Positions 1-8,634 of a stretch of DNA of 64,000 nucleotides are shown here, piece after piece. Where the stretch lies: positions 77,003 to 141,002 of the forward strand of contig JACKBU010000009.1 of NCBI GenBank assembly GCA_020634395.1, in the 5' to 3' direction. The position numbers were made by a program, and so were the translations under genes. The stretch is from Ardenticatenaceae bacterium (GTDB taxonomy: Bacteria; Chloroflexota; Anaerolineae; Promineifilales; Promineifilaceae). Under the pieces are notes generated by a model. That model worked only from the letters and a program-made list of their open reading frames with translations. It made no database searches and had not been told where the DNA came from. How positions within the stretch are numbered: the first letter of the stretch is position 1; every line of letters begins with the position of its first letter.

Positions 1-82
1 AGTGTCTTAATTTTCCGGTCATGGGGCCAACGTCCTGAGTCAGACTGTGACCGCATGACGTTCAATAAAAGAAGCCAACCGC

Positions 83-1228
83 ATGACAAAAAAACTATTG
101 GTACTGATTGTATTCCTTACCACGGCCGTGGCCTGCGCCAACGCCTCCCCCACGGAAACGGCCGTCAACCCCGCGCCCACCCAAACCCCCATCATCCTCA
201 TCGCCACGCCCACGCCTCTATCCGAAGCCGACCTGGCACCGATTGATATTGAGGAACAGATTGTCACCAGCCTGTACGACCGGGTCGGACCTTCGGTGGT
301 GCATATTGCTTCGCAGGTGGTGACGATGAACTTTTTCTTTGGGCCGGTGCCCAGCGAAGGCACAGGTTCGGGCTTTGTGTATGATGATGCCGGCCACATT
401 GTGACCAACAACCACGTGGTAGCCGGTGCGCAAAGCATCGAGGTGCGTTTTTCGGACAACACGCAGGTACCGGCAACGGTCGTGGGCACGGATCCGGCCA
501 ATGATCTGGCAGTGATCCAGGTGGATGCGCTGCCGGACAGCGCGCAGCCGCTGCCGCTGGCCGATGATGCCGATTTGCGGGTGGGCCAGCGGGCGATCGC
601 CATCGGCAACCCCTTTGGCCTGGATCGCACGCTGACGACCGGGGTGATTAGCGCTTTGGGACGGCCGTTACAGACCAACAACGACAGCTACATCTACAAC
701 GTTATCCAGACAGACGCGGCTATTAACCCCGGTAACTCTGGCGGACCGCTGCTCAACTCGCGCGGCGAGGTGATCGGCGTGAACACGGCCATCCAGCAAG
801 ACGCACAGGGCATTGGCTTTGCCGTACCCGTGGCCGCCATTAAGCGCATCGTGCCCATTCTGATTGCCAACGGTTCGTATCCGCATCCGTGGCTGGGGCT
901 GCTGGGCTACGACATCACCAAAGACCTGGCCCAGGCACTGAATTTGCCGGTAGACCAGGGGGTGCTGGTGGCCCAGTTATATCGCAACGGTCCGGCGGTA
1001 GCCGCGGGCATTCAGGGCGCTCAGGAGCAGGCCATTGTCGGCAACCGGCGCATGCTGGTGGGCGGGGACATCATTACGGCCGTTGACGGGATAGACATCG
1101 CCGATTGGGCCAGCCTCTCCAAATATGTAGAGTTGGATACACAGGTCGGGCAAACCGTTACGCTGACCATTGTGCGCAACGGCACCACGCAAGACGTACC
1201 CCTCACCCTGGCCGCGCAGCCGCAGTAG
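83..1228 (+). CDS. HtrA/DegP-family trypsin-like serine protease, lipoprotein
   Basis: 381-residue S1C serine protease. The N-terminus is a lipoprotein signal peptide with lipobox AVAC (Cys18), followed by a short Pro/Thr-rich linker, so the enzyme should sit on the outer face of the cytoplasmic membrane. The chymotrypsin-like domain has its triad in place: His111 in NNHVV, Asp141 in NDLAV and Ser219 in GNSGGP. One PDZ domain follows from about residue 265 to the end. This is the usual layout of single-PDZ HtrA proteases, which degrade or refold damaged extracytoplasmic proteins. The ATG at 83 is chosen because it gives a clean signal peptide; its ribosome site is weak. The assignment to family is firm; whether it corresponds to DegP, DegQ or DegS cannot be said. 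Confidence 0.93.
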   Translation: MTKKLLVLIVFLTTAVACANASPTETAVNPAPTQTPIILIATPTPLSEADLAPIDIEEQIVTSLYDRVGPSVVHIASQVVTMNFFFGPVPSEGTGSGFVYDDAGHIVTNNHVVAGAQSIEVRFSDNTQVPATVVGTDPANDLAVIQVDALPDSAQPLPLADDADLRVGQRAIAIGNPFGLDRTLTTGVISALGRPLQTNNDSYIYNVIQTDAAINPGNSGGPLLNSRGEVIGVNTAIQQDAQGIGFAVPVAAIKRIVPILIANGSYPHPWLGLLGYDITKDLAQALNLPVDQGVLVAQLYRNGPAVAAGIQGAQEQAIVGNRRMLVGGDIITAVDGIDIADWASLSKYVELDTQVGQTVTLTIVRNGTTQDVPLTLAAQPQ

Positions 1229-1249
1229 CCAGGCCCCTTTAAGTCCGAT

Positions 1250-1308
1250 TGTAACGTTGGCAGGTATAAAGTATCTCCGTCAACCTTCTGAGGGCTGGCA
1301 ACGTTACA
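1250..1308. repeat. Intergenic inverted repeat between htrA-like gene and galE
   Basis: Arms of 14 bp at 1250-1263 and 1295-1308 pair with one mismatch around the core GTAACGTTG/CAACGTTAC, separated by about 30 bases. It lies after the protease stop and before galE. There is no T-run, so it is more like a dispersed intergenic palindrome than a simple terminator. Confidence 0.55.
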
Positions 1309-1333
1309 AACTCATGGAAAAGAGGTATTTTGA

Positions 1334-2311
1334 ATGAAAGTTTTGGTTACCGGCGGGGCCGGTTACATTGGCAGTGTGGCCGTAGAGCAGTTGATTGCGG
1401 CGGGGGAAGAGGTTGTGGTTTTCGACAATCTGTTCCAGGGCCATCGGGATGCCGTGCATCCGGACGCCGTGTTTGTGCAGGGAGATTTGTGCGACAGGAC
1501 GGCCGTCGACGAGGTGCTGAAAACCCACAAGCCAGACGGCATTATGCACTTCGCTTCGTATACGCTGGTGGGGGAATCGATGGAACGGCCGTTTCTCTAT
1601 CTGCGCGACAACGTCGTCAACGGCTTGAATCTCATCCAGAGCGCCGTGGAACATGGCGTGCGTCGCTTTATCCTCTCGTCCACGGCCAACCTGTTCGACG
1701 ATCCGCTGAGCATGCCCATTGCCGAGGACGAGCGCATTGTGCCCGGCAGTCCGTATGGGGAATCGAAGCATATTTTGGAGCGTTACCTGCACTGGATGGA
1801 CGAGATTTATGATTTCCGATACGCCTGCCTGCGCTACTTTAACGCCAGCGGCGCCAGCCCGGAACGCGGCGAAGACCATGACCCGGAAACACACCTGATT
1901 CCTTTGGTGCTGCAGGTGGCTCTGGGCCAGCGGGATCAGATCACTATTTTTGGCGACGATTATGACACCCCGGATGGCACATGCGTGCGCGATTACATCC
2001 ACGTGGTGGATCTGGCGCAGGCGCACATTCTGGCGCTGCGCGACCTGGACAACGGCAGCCGCAAGTATAACCTGGGCAACGGCCATGGCTATTCCATCAA
2101 GCAGGTCATCGACACCGCCCGCGAAATCACCGGGCATCCCATCCCGGCCACGGTGGGACCGCGCCGCCCCGGCGATCCCGACGTCCTCATTGCCAGCAGC
2201 GAATCGATCAACCATGATTTAGGCTGGCGGCCGCGTTATCCCCGCTTGCAAGACATTATGCAAACAGCCTGGGACTGGCACGTGGCCCATCCCCACGGGT
2301 ATCAGAAATAA
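1334..2311 (+). CDS. galE: UDP-glucose 4-epimerase
   Basis: 325-residue extended SDR that interconverts UDP-glucose and UDP-galactose. The Rossmann NAD motif GGAGYIGS is at residues 7-14, the SST strand-end motif is present and the catalytic YxxxK appears as YGESK. The C-terminal half has the UDP-sugar-binding RPGDPD region typical of GalE. Length matches the family (about 330). The ATG at 1334 directly precedes the MKVLVTGGAGYIGS start expected for GalE. It stands alone between two intergenic palindromes. A related UDP-sugar epimerase specificity cannot be excluded, but GalE is the best fit. Confidence 0.9.
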   Translation: MKVLVTGGAGYIGSVAVEQLIAAGEEVVVFDNLFQGHRDAVHPDAVFVQGDLCDRTAVDEVLKTHKPDGIMHFASYTLVGESMERPFLYLRDNVVNGLNLIQSAVEHGVRRFILSSTANLFDDPLSMPIAEDERIVPGSPYGESKHILERYLHWMDEIYDFRYACLRYFNASGASPERGEDHDPETHLIPLVLQVALGQRDQITIFGDDYDTPDGTCVRDYIHVVDLAQAHILALRDLDNGSRKYNLGNGHGYSIKQVIDTAREITGHPIPATVGPRRPGDPDVLIASSESINHDLGWRPRYPRLQDIMQTAWDWHVAHPHGYQK

Positions 2312-2317
2312 GATATG

Positions 2318-2353
2318 TGAAGCGTGGTGCGTAAGATGACGTGTCACGCTTCA
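2318..2353. repeat. Small intergenic palindrome
   Basis: Arms TGAAGCGTG (2318-2326) and CACGCTTCA (2345-2353) form a perfect 9-bp stem just after galE. The GTGATGCG-like wording resembles the larger palindromes at 19587-19624 and 41367-41425. Confidence 0.45.
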
Positions 2354-2487
2354 TCCCCCCTTCTACATCCCGCAACTGACGCCAATTTGGCCTTGTTATC
2401 AGGCGAAACGGCCGTTTTTACGATAAAATGGATCCGTTACGCATCATTAGCCCTTTGCCTGTACAAAACCAAATGGAGTCAACATAC

Positions 2488-2931
2488 ATGAGCACCACCA
2501 ATTATCCATACGAAACACATATCCAGGTCACTTTTCGCGATCTGGACGCACTTGGGCATGTCAACAACGCCGTTTTCTTCACCTACCTGGAAACGGCGCG
2601 TATTGAGTACATCACCAAGTTTTTGGAACACGGCTTGCCGGAGCGGTTTGACTTGCTCAGCATCCCCATTATCCTGGTGGAGGCAACGTGCAGCTACCAA
2701 TCGCAGGCGTTGTTTGGCGAGCATTTGACGGTGGGGGTGGGTGTAACCCGCTTTGGCAACAAGAGTTTTGACCTGGCATATAAGATTATGGGCGAAGACG
2801 GCCGTCTCATCGCCACCGGCAAAACCATCCAGGTCATGTACAACTACGATAGCAACAGCGCCTTCCCCATCCCCGACGTAATCAAGCAAAGCGTTTACGC
2901 CTTCCAGGCGGGCTGGACGCCTGATCGGTAG
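2488..2931 (+). CDS. Acyl-CoA thioesterase, 4-hydroxybenzoyl-CoA thioesterase-like hotdog fold
   Basis: 147-residue single hotdog-domain thioesterase. The signature DLDALGHVNNAVFFTYLETAR near the N-terminus includes the catalytic-type Asp and the GHVNN turn of the YbgC/4HBT family. Such enzymes release free CoA from small or medium acyl-CoA esters in the cytosol. An upstream in-frame ATG at 2428 exists, but the ATG at 2488 has a GGAG at suitable spacing and gives the normal family start. It lies just upstream of an enoyl-CoA hydratase gene, pointing to a role in acyl-CoA turnover. Substrate is unknown. Confidence 0.82.
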   Translation: MSTTNYPYETHIQVTFRDLDALGHVNNAVFFTYLETARIEYITKFLEHGLPERFDLLSIPIILVEATCSYQSQALFGEHLTVGVGVTRFGNKSFDLAYKIMGEDGRLIATGKTIQVMYNYDSNSAFPIPDVIKQSVYAFQAGWTPDR

Positions 2932-2965
2932 GTGCCAGGCACTTGGAATGTCATTAGGAGAGGCT

Positions 2966-3754
2966 ATGTCTGACTATGAAACTCTGATCTACGAAGTGCA
3001 AAACAACACAGCGCTCATCACCATGAACCGGCCGGAGCGGCGCAATGCACTCAACATGAAGCTCAACAAAGAACTGCTGGCCGCCTTTCAGCAGGCGGCC
3101 GCCGATGAGGCCGTGCGAGCAGTCGTCCTGACCGGCGCGGGCGACGGTTTTTGTGCCGGCGCCGATCTGACGCTGTTTGGACAGATGCCCACGCCCGAGC
3201 AATTGTACGAAATCATCATCGATTCCTATGAGCCGCTGATGACGCTGATCACCACGCTTCCCAAGCCGGTGATCGCCGCCATCAACGGAGTGGCCGCCGG
3301 GGCAGGCGTTTCCCTGGCGCTGGCCTGCGATTTGCAGGTGATGGCCCACAACGCCAGCCTGATGATGGCCTTCAGCAACATCGCCTTTGTGCCAGACGCC
3401 GGGGCGACGTGGTTCCTGGTGCGGCGGTTGGGATACGGCCGTGCTTACCAGATGGCCATCGAAGGACAGCGCATCTCCGCCGACCAATGCCTGGAGTGGG
3501 GCCTCACCAACAAGATCGCCCCGGCCCACCAGCTTCTGGAGGAGGCCCTGGCCTGGGCACAGCGGCTGGCGCTGCGCCCCACCCTGGCCGTAGGACTGAC
3601 CAAACAAGCCCTCACCTACGCGGCCGCCCACGATCTGGCAGCGGCGATTGAGTTTGAAGCGCGTCTGCAAAAACAAACCGTCGCCAGCCAGGATTTTGCC
3701 GAAGGGGTAATGGCCTTTATGCAAAAGCGGGAACCGAATTTTAAAGGGAAGTGA
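2966..3754 (+). CDS. Enoyl-CoA hydratase/isomerase family protein
   Basis: 262-residue crotonase-fold protein. It has the MNRPERRNALN CoA-binding start, the oxyanion-hole region GAGDGFCAGADL near residue 60 and the second signature NGVAAGAGVSLALACD. These support hydration or isomerisation of an enoyl-CoA. The start at 2966 is preceded by AGGAG; an in-frame ATG at 2948 is less likely. It forms a run with the upstream thioesterase and the downstream SDR and acyl-CoA dehydrogenase, the set expected for a beta-oxidation-type pathway. The exact acyl substrate is not evident. Confidence 0.88.
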   Translation: MSDYETLIYEVQNNTALITMNRPERRNALNMKLNKELLAAFQQAAADEAVRAVVLTGAGDGFCAGADLTLFGQMPTPEQLYEIIIDSYEPLMTLITTLPKPVIAAINGVAAGAGVSLALACDLQVMAHNASLMMAFSNIAFVPDAGATWFLVRRLGYGRAYQMAIEGQRISADQCLEWGLTNKIAPAHQLLEEALAWAQRLALRPTLAVGLTKQALTYAAAHDLAAAIEFEARLQKQTVASQDFAEGVMAFMQKREPNFKGK

Positions 3755-3789
3755 GACTGGAGATTGGAGATTGCGTTTATTCTCCAGTC
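3755..3789. repeat. Intergenic hairpin of the GGAGATTGGAGATT type
   Basis: GACTGGAG (3755-3762) pairs with CTCCAGTC (3782-3789) directly after the enoyl-CoA hydratase stop. The arms hold a repeated GGAGATT phrase that reappears in the palindrome at 17074-17114. Confidence 0.45.
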
Positions 3790-3828
3790 GCCACTCTCTC
3801 CATAATCCCTGCCAATCAGGAGGAAACC

Positions 3829-4614
3829 ATGACCAAGCAACCAGATTTTGACTTAACAGGCAAGGTGGCACTGATCACCGGCGCCTCGCGGGGGATTGGG
3901 GAGACCATTGCCCAGGCGTATGCCCGGGCCGGCGCCAGGGTAGCGCTGGTCAGCCGCAAGCAGCCGGGCCTGGACCTGATCGCTCAGCACATCCGCGAAG
4001 CGGGTGGCGAGGCGCTGCCCATAGCCGCACACACCGGCGATGCCGCAGCCATACAGACGGCCGTCGATAAGACCATCGCCGCTTTCGGCGGCATCGACAT
4101 CGTGGTCAACAACGCGGCCACCAATCCCCACTTTGGCGCAGTGATGACGGCCGAAGAGAGCCAGTGGGCCAAAATTCTGGACGTGAACGTGATGGGATAT
4201 TTCCGGGTAGTGAAGGCGTGTTATGAATCGATGCAGGCGCGCGGCGGCGGCAAGGTGATCAACATGGCTTCGGTGGCGGGGAAACGGCCGTTTCCCGCTA
4301 TGGGCGTCTACTGCGTCAGCAAAGCGGCCGTGCTCATGCTGACGGAAGTGCTGGCCGCCGAACTGGCCCCCGACAATATCCAGGTCAACGCCATCGCCCC
4401 CGGCTTTGTGCAAACCCGCTTCAGCGCCGCCATTTGGGACAACGAAATGTTCAACCAGGCCGTCATGAAAACCATCCCCCAGGGCCGCATGGCCCAGCCG
4501 GAAGAACTGACCGGCATCGCCCTTTATCTGGCCTCGCCAGCCTCGGATTACACCACCGGGGCCACGTTTGTCATCGACGGCGGGCAGCTCGTCGGCAGCG
4601 GCATCGGCGCCTAA
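3829..4614 (+). CDS. SDR family oxidoreductase
   Basis: 261-residue classical short-chain dehydrogenase. It has the NAD(P) motif TGASRGIG near the N-terminus, NNAATN in strand 4 and the catalytic Ser...YCVSK (YxxxK) pair. The late NAIAPGFVQT(R) and C-terminal DGG segment are typical of FabG and 3-hydroxyacyl-CoA dehydrogenase relatives. The ATG at 3829 follows a strong AGGAGG. It lies between an enoyl-CoA hydratase and an ACAD10/11-like acyl-CoA dehydrogenase, so oxidation of a hydroxyacyl-CoA is a reasonable inference; the substrate is not shown by sequence alone. Confidence 0.87.
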   Translation: MTKQPDFDLTGKVALITGASRGIGETIAQAYARAGARVALVSRKQPGLDLIAQHIREAGGEALPIAAHTGDAAAIQTAVDKTIAAFGGIDIVVNNAATNPHFGAVMTAEESQWAKILDVNVMGYFRVVKACYESMQARGGGKVINMASVAGKRPFPAMGVYCVSKAAVLMLTEVLAAELAPDNIQVNAIAPGFVQTRFSAAIWDNEMFNQAVMKTIPQGRMAQPEELTGIALYLASPASDYTTGATFVIDGGQLVGSGIGA

Positions 4615-4620
4615 CCACTC

Positions 4621-4653
4621 ATCCTCCCGAAGGTTTGCAGCCTCCGGGAGGAT
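4621..4653 (+). terminator. Intercistronic GC-rich hairpin
   Basis: ATCCTCCCGAAGG pairs with CCTCCGGGAGGAT (one mismatch, 7-base loop) between the SDR stop and the next ATG. There is no U-tract, so it may act in mRNA processing rather than termination. The same CCTCCCGGAGG wording recurs at 44215-44245. Confidence 0.5.
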
Positions 4654-4668
4654 AACAATGGAAAACCC

Positions 4669-5856
4669 ATGAACGACATTTCCCCAGAACTGCGCATGAT
4701 CCTGTCCACGATACGCGAATTCGTGCAAGAAGAAATTATCCCCCTGGAACCCCTGCTGCTGAACCACGAATACAACCCGCTGATGGCTCAACTGCAAGAA
4801 AAACGAGACAAAGCCCACTCACTGGGCCTGTGGCTGCCGCAAATCCCCCAGGAATATGGCGGCATGGGGCTGACGTTGGTGGAACACGGCCGTGTCAGCG
4901 AAATCCTCGGCCGGTCCCTGCTGGGCCACTACGTCTTCAACTGCCAGGCGCCCGACGCCGGCAACATGGAAATCCTCATTGAACACGGCACGCCGGAGCA
5001 AAAAGAAACCTACCTCATGCCCCTGCTGCGCGGCGAAATCCGCAGCTGCTTCTCCATGACCGAGCCGGAAAATCCCGGCTCTAACCCCACGTGGATGAGC
5101 ACCAAAGCCGTCAAAGAGGGCAGCGACTACGTCATCACCGGCCACAAATGGTTCAGCACGGCCGCGGATGGGGCCACATTTGCTATCGTCATGGCCATCA
5201 CCAACCCCACCGCCGCCAAACACGAACGCGCCAGCCAGATTATTGTGCCAACGGCCGTGCCCGGCTTCCGCCTGGTGCGCAACACGTCGGTGATGGGTGA
5301 GCGCGGCATGGGCTGGGCCAGCCACGGCGAAATCATGTACGATGGCGTACGCGTGCCGCAAACCAATTTGCTTGGCCCAGAAGGGGCGGGGTTTGCCATC
5401 GCCCAGGAGCGGCTTGGTCCTGGCCGCATCCACCACTGCATGCGCTGGATTGGCATCTGCGAGCGCGCCTTTGACTTGATGTGCGCCCATGCTGTGCGCC
5501 GTGAAGTGGCCCCTGGCCGCCCCCTGGCCGAGCAGCAAACCATCCAAAACTGGGTCGCCGAGTCACGCGCCGAAATCAACGCCGCCCGCCTGATGGTGCT
5601 GGACGCCGCCTACAAGATCGACGCCCAGGGCCAATACGCCGCCCGCGACGAAGTCTCGCTGATCAAGTTTTACGTCGCCGGGGTGCTGCAGCGTGTGCTG
5701 GATCGTGCCTTGCAAGCCCACGGTGCGCTGGGCATGACCGACGAGACCCCCATCGCCTACTGGTACCGCCACGAGCGCGCCGCCCGCATCTACGACGGCC
5801 CGGACGAAGTCCACAAGCGCTCCGTCGCCCGACGGATTTTGCAGCGCTACGCCTAA
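4669..5856 (+). CDS. Acyl-CoA dehydrogenase, ACAD10/11-like
   Basis: 395-residue flavoprotein with the N-terminal helical, middle beta and C-terminal helical domains of the acyl-CoA dehydrogenase family. The middle-domain motif SMTEPE is present. The C-terminal region reads AARIYDGPDEVHK, with Asp376 in the place where most family members have the Glu of the YEGT motif. The DGPDEVH wording is characteristic of the dehydrogenase half of ACAD10/ACAD11 and bacterial relatives. In mammals that half is fused to an APH-type kinase; here a matching kinase is encoded separately at 9917-10972. The gene ends the thioesterase-hydratase-SDR run and is followed by a strong hairpin. Family is certain; the substrate class (possibly 4-hydroxyacyl-CoA derived) is inference. 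Confidence 0.9.
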   Translation: MNDISPELRMILSTIREFVQEEIIPLEPLLLNHEYNPLMAQLQEKRDKAHSLGLWLPQIPQEYGGMGLTLVEHGRVSEILGRSLLGHYVFNCQAPDAGNMEILIEHGTPEQKETYLMPLLRGEIRSCFSMTEPENPGSNPTWMSTKAVKEGSDYVITGHKWFSTAADGATFAIVMAITNPTAAKHERASQIIVPTAVPGFRLVRNTSVMGERGMGWASHGEIMYDGVRVPQTNLLGPEGAGFAIAQERLGPGRIHHCMRWIGICERAFDLMCAHAVRREVAPGRPLAEQQTIQNWVAESRAEINAARLMVLDAAYKIDAQGQYAARDEVSLIKFYVAGVLQRVLDRALQAHGALGMTDETPIAYWYRHERAARIYDGPDEVHKRSVARRILQRYA

Positions 5857-5863
5857 ACTAAAA

Positions 5864-5893
5864 ACGGCGGGCCGGGTTAATCCGGCCCGCCGT
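5864..5893. terminator. Strong hairpin after acyl-CoA dehydrogenase gene
   Basis: Perfect 12-bp GC-rich stem (ACGGCGGGCCGG / CCGGCCCGCCGT) with a 6-base loop, 8 bases after the stop codon. It also lies 3' of the minus-strand pseudogene ending at 5926, so it could serve convergent transcription. No clear T-run. Confidence 0.65.
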
Positions 5894-5925
5894 CTAACAG
5901 CGAACTTGTTATAGATTGTCGAAGG

Positions 5926-7519
5926 TTATTCCGGCCGGTTGCGCAAGCAAATCCACAAAGAACCTAAGCCCAAAGTCAACACACAGGCTGCCACAACCAC
6001 CAGCCCACCCGGCTGCGTGGCGATGGAAATGGGGTGCTGGAGGGAAACGGCCGTGGGTGAATTATTATTATCCAGCGTCCCCAGCGTAAAATCGCTCCCT
6101 AAAACTGTCACATCCACACCAGTAAAGGTGACTCGTTTATTGGGCACATCCACACTGGAAGCCCCCGCCACATCCGTATAAGGTTGCCTATTGCGCTACG
6201 CTTGATCAGCCGATAGTTGCTCGGGTCGGCATCGCTAGGGGTAAAATTACCCATGCCACCCTCATTAAAGTCAAAAGTGATATTTACCGTCCCCCCATTA
6301 TTCCCAGCGTCGGTGACATCGATATACCATGAGCGACCCCAGCGAGCCGGAGCTGGCGCAGTGTCCCAAGGAGAAGCAGTCGGTAACAATGAGGTGGTGT
6401 TGCCATTCGTGGATACATTATGTCCAAACAACAACCAATCTCCGTCAGAGTTTAGAAAAGTGTCCGTTTACTACAACCATTCCAGCTGCCTTGAGCTTCG
6501 TCATGAGATACACCACCAAACCGCCCAATACCAGCCACATCCAGGTCAAAATCGCCATTGGCCGGGGTATCGCCATCATAATGATCGTTAGTGCTGGCTG
6601 GGTCAAAAGCAATGTTATACTTGGATGAGAGATAATTTTCCACCAAAATCTTCTGCACGGCCGGCAAATCTTCGTTAAAGAAAATTAGCTCAGCAATATT
6701 CCCTTGAATTCCATAAAGCCCGCCAGCCCTTGCCCCGATGTACACAGGGGCATCAAGCGTGTCCGTACCCGGTAACCCAAGACCAGGATCACTGGCACAC
6801 GGACTAGCTTCAAAATCAGGCTGGGCATTATTGATGGCGATTGTGTGACTGGCATGATCCCCGTTATACGCTTGAGTTACAATGCGAAACTCGCCATCAG
6901 CCGCCCATTCCGGCAACAAAGACTTGGTAGTTTCTGCTCCCCCACGATCAACAGTGATCGTACAAGCGTCAGACGTAAATAAATTGCTGCCGTCTGGCGT
7001 CGCCACTCGGTTGTTATGCTCATAAACGATCCCCTCGTTGCCGATCTCAGCGTTAAACACGGTAAAAACGGTTAGTGCGCCAAGACTGATGAGATGAGCA
7101 GGATCGGTTACTAACACCTGGCCCGCAACGAAGTTCAGCACAGGATGTCCGTTAAGAGGATTTGTATCATTATCGTAACTTGGCAAACCAATCGCACTCT
7201 GCTGTTTGGCGTGGGCCAAATTCCCGCTTTGGTCTTGCCAGCAACCGACGCTGTTACCATCTGCAGCTACTGTGGAGCAACCGCTGTCTGAAAAGACCCC
7301 TTTGTCGGCGCGGAGCCAGAGTTCCAGGGTACTGCCGCCGCCGGTCATGCCTACACCGCCTGGACCGTTACCAGACGTAGCCATGTATGCTGTCTGTGGC
7401 ACAATCCACATTACCGCGAGAATTACCCCGGCAAGCAACAGCAAAAAGCGAATCCTGGCCGGCATACCAGCCAATCGCTTTATTCTTAACCTTATATTTC
7501 GTTCCCCATGCCCATTCAT
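5926..7519 (-). pseudogene. Frameshifted LamG/concanavalin-like surface protein with C-terminal anchor
   Basis: One gene can be read across three frames. The first part (6452-7519, 355 residues) has a signal/membrane segment, a LELWLRADKGV...WQDQSGN start and a jelly-roll domain ending ELIFFNEDL...YLSSKYNI, as in LamG-like autotransporter or gliding-type surface proteins. It continues in other frames at about 6451-6484 (WLLFGHN...) and from about 6180 to 5926, where the tail GLVVVAACVLTLGLGSLW is a C-terminal membrane segment followed by NRPE. Three frame changes lie near 6480, 6453 and 6183, while protein sense is kept between them. A strong AGGAGAGG precedes the start at 7519. This is either a recently decayed gene or a spot of base-call error; raw reads would decide. 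Confidence 0.75.
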
Positions 7520-7986
7520 GCTAAACCTCTCCTGTATTCAACGGCCATGAAGATGAATGTTTTCACCTTCATGAAGCAAAACCTTGCGTATTTGATAAAT
7601 GATTCATTTCGACACTATCAGGTGCTTTTTATCTTTGAAGGCTATGTTGCGACACCGGCAAAGTGAAGTGTCGTAGATGGTGCTAACCACAACAACTCCC
7701 AAAACACTGCTTCCAGCAGAATTATAATAACAGAGGTTTCTAGCGGGGTTAGGATTTGGTTGGAAACGAACACTTAAACGGCCGTATCCCACCAAATATG
7801 AAAACTCACTGTGTAAAAAGCCGCTTCTCCCGTTTTCCTCCCTTGACCAACACGCTCGAAAAAGTAGAATGGTGCTATCCGCTTTGTCACCATCTAGATT
7901 GTCTAACCCATGGGAGGTAATAAAATGACTTGCATCACGTCATATGGCTCCATTCGCGTCTTCTGCCGGCTCAAAAGGTGCGCTGT
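7520..7986. other. Gap with no recognised gene
   Basis: About 470 bases between the 5' end of the frameshifted surface-protein gene (minus) and the nucleotidyltransferase gene (plus). Both flanking genes start here, so their promoters should lie inside. It is AT-richer than its surroundings. I see no tRNA, no convincing ORF and only weak short inverted repeats. Confidence 0.6.
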
Positions 7987-8634
7987 ATGAAAATCGGACT
8001 TATTCCAGCCGCCGGATTGGCGCAAAGATTAGGAATTCGTACCCCCAAAGAATTACTTCATTTCCAGGGCCAAGCCATTATAAATTACAATATCAACCAT
8101 TTGATTGCCGCACAGGTCGACTGCATCGTCATCGTCATTCGCCAGGGCAAAGAAGCCATCAGACATCACATTGCCCAACATTATCCCGGTTTCCAATTCG
8201 ACTTTGTCTACCAGACCGGCGAAATCGGGCGGTTAATTGACGCCGTCAAGGCCAGTTATTCAGCCATTAGAAACCACGAAGTTTACTTTTGTATGGCTGA
8301 CACATTTGTAACACCAAATCCTTTCCAATTTTCTTTACAAAAGGAACTGACTTTGTTCTGCTTCGAGGCTCCCGGAGAGGAATGGCGACATTTTGGGGTC
8401 GTCAATCTGGCTGAAGGTAAAGTTGTGGATAAGCCAACCCAATATGCGGGCAACGTATGTTGGGGCGCTTTGGCCTGGCAGCCGCCCTTCACAGAAAAAA
8501 TCATGGCCCATGATGACCTGACGGCCGTGATGAACCAGGCCGATTGGGACTACCATATTTGCATCGAACAGTACACAGACATCGGCATTAAGCCAGAGTA
8601 CATGCCCCGTGAAACCAAAAAACAAACTCGATAA
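7987..8634 (+). CDS. Nucleotidyltransferase, sugar-1-phosphate NTP-transferase-like
   Basis: 215-residue protein with the NTP_transferase fold. It starts MKIGLIPAAGLAQRLG, in which the GxG.R nucleotide-binding loop is relaxed, then KELLHFQGQAIINYNI and a FCMADTFV segment that holds the metal-binding Asp. Such enzymes join a sugar-1-phosphate to a nucleotide. It is shorter than RmlA or GalU and lacks an obvious acyl or hexapeptide domain. An in-frame TTG at 7930 exists, but the ATG at 7987 with AAGGTG upstream gives the family start. The next gene overlaps it by 26 bases and encodes a glycosyltransferase, so the two probably serve one surface-glycan step. Confidence 0.72.
   Translation: MKIGLIPAAGLAQRLGIRTPKELLHFQGQAIINYNINHLIAAQVDCIVIVIRQGKEAIRHHIAQHYPGFQFDFVYQTGEIGRLIDAVKASYSAIRNHEVYFCMADTFVTPNPFQFSLQKELTLFCFEAPGEEWRHFGVVNLAEGKVVDKPTQYAGNVCWGALAWQPPFTEKIMAHDDLTAVMNQADWDYHICIEQYTDIGIKPEYMPRETKKQTR

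Noticed and set aside
2954..3871. 305-codon minus-strand frame over the enoyl-CoA hydratase gene
   Set aside because: The plus-strand hydratase has proper motifs and a ribosome site; the reverse frame is a shadow.
7604..7795. 63-codon minus-strand ORF in the 7.5-8.0 kb gap
   Set aside because: No ribosome site, no family resemblance and atypical composition.
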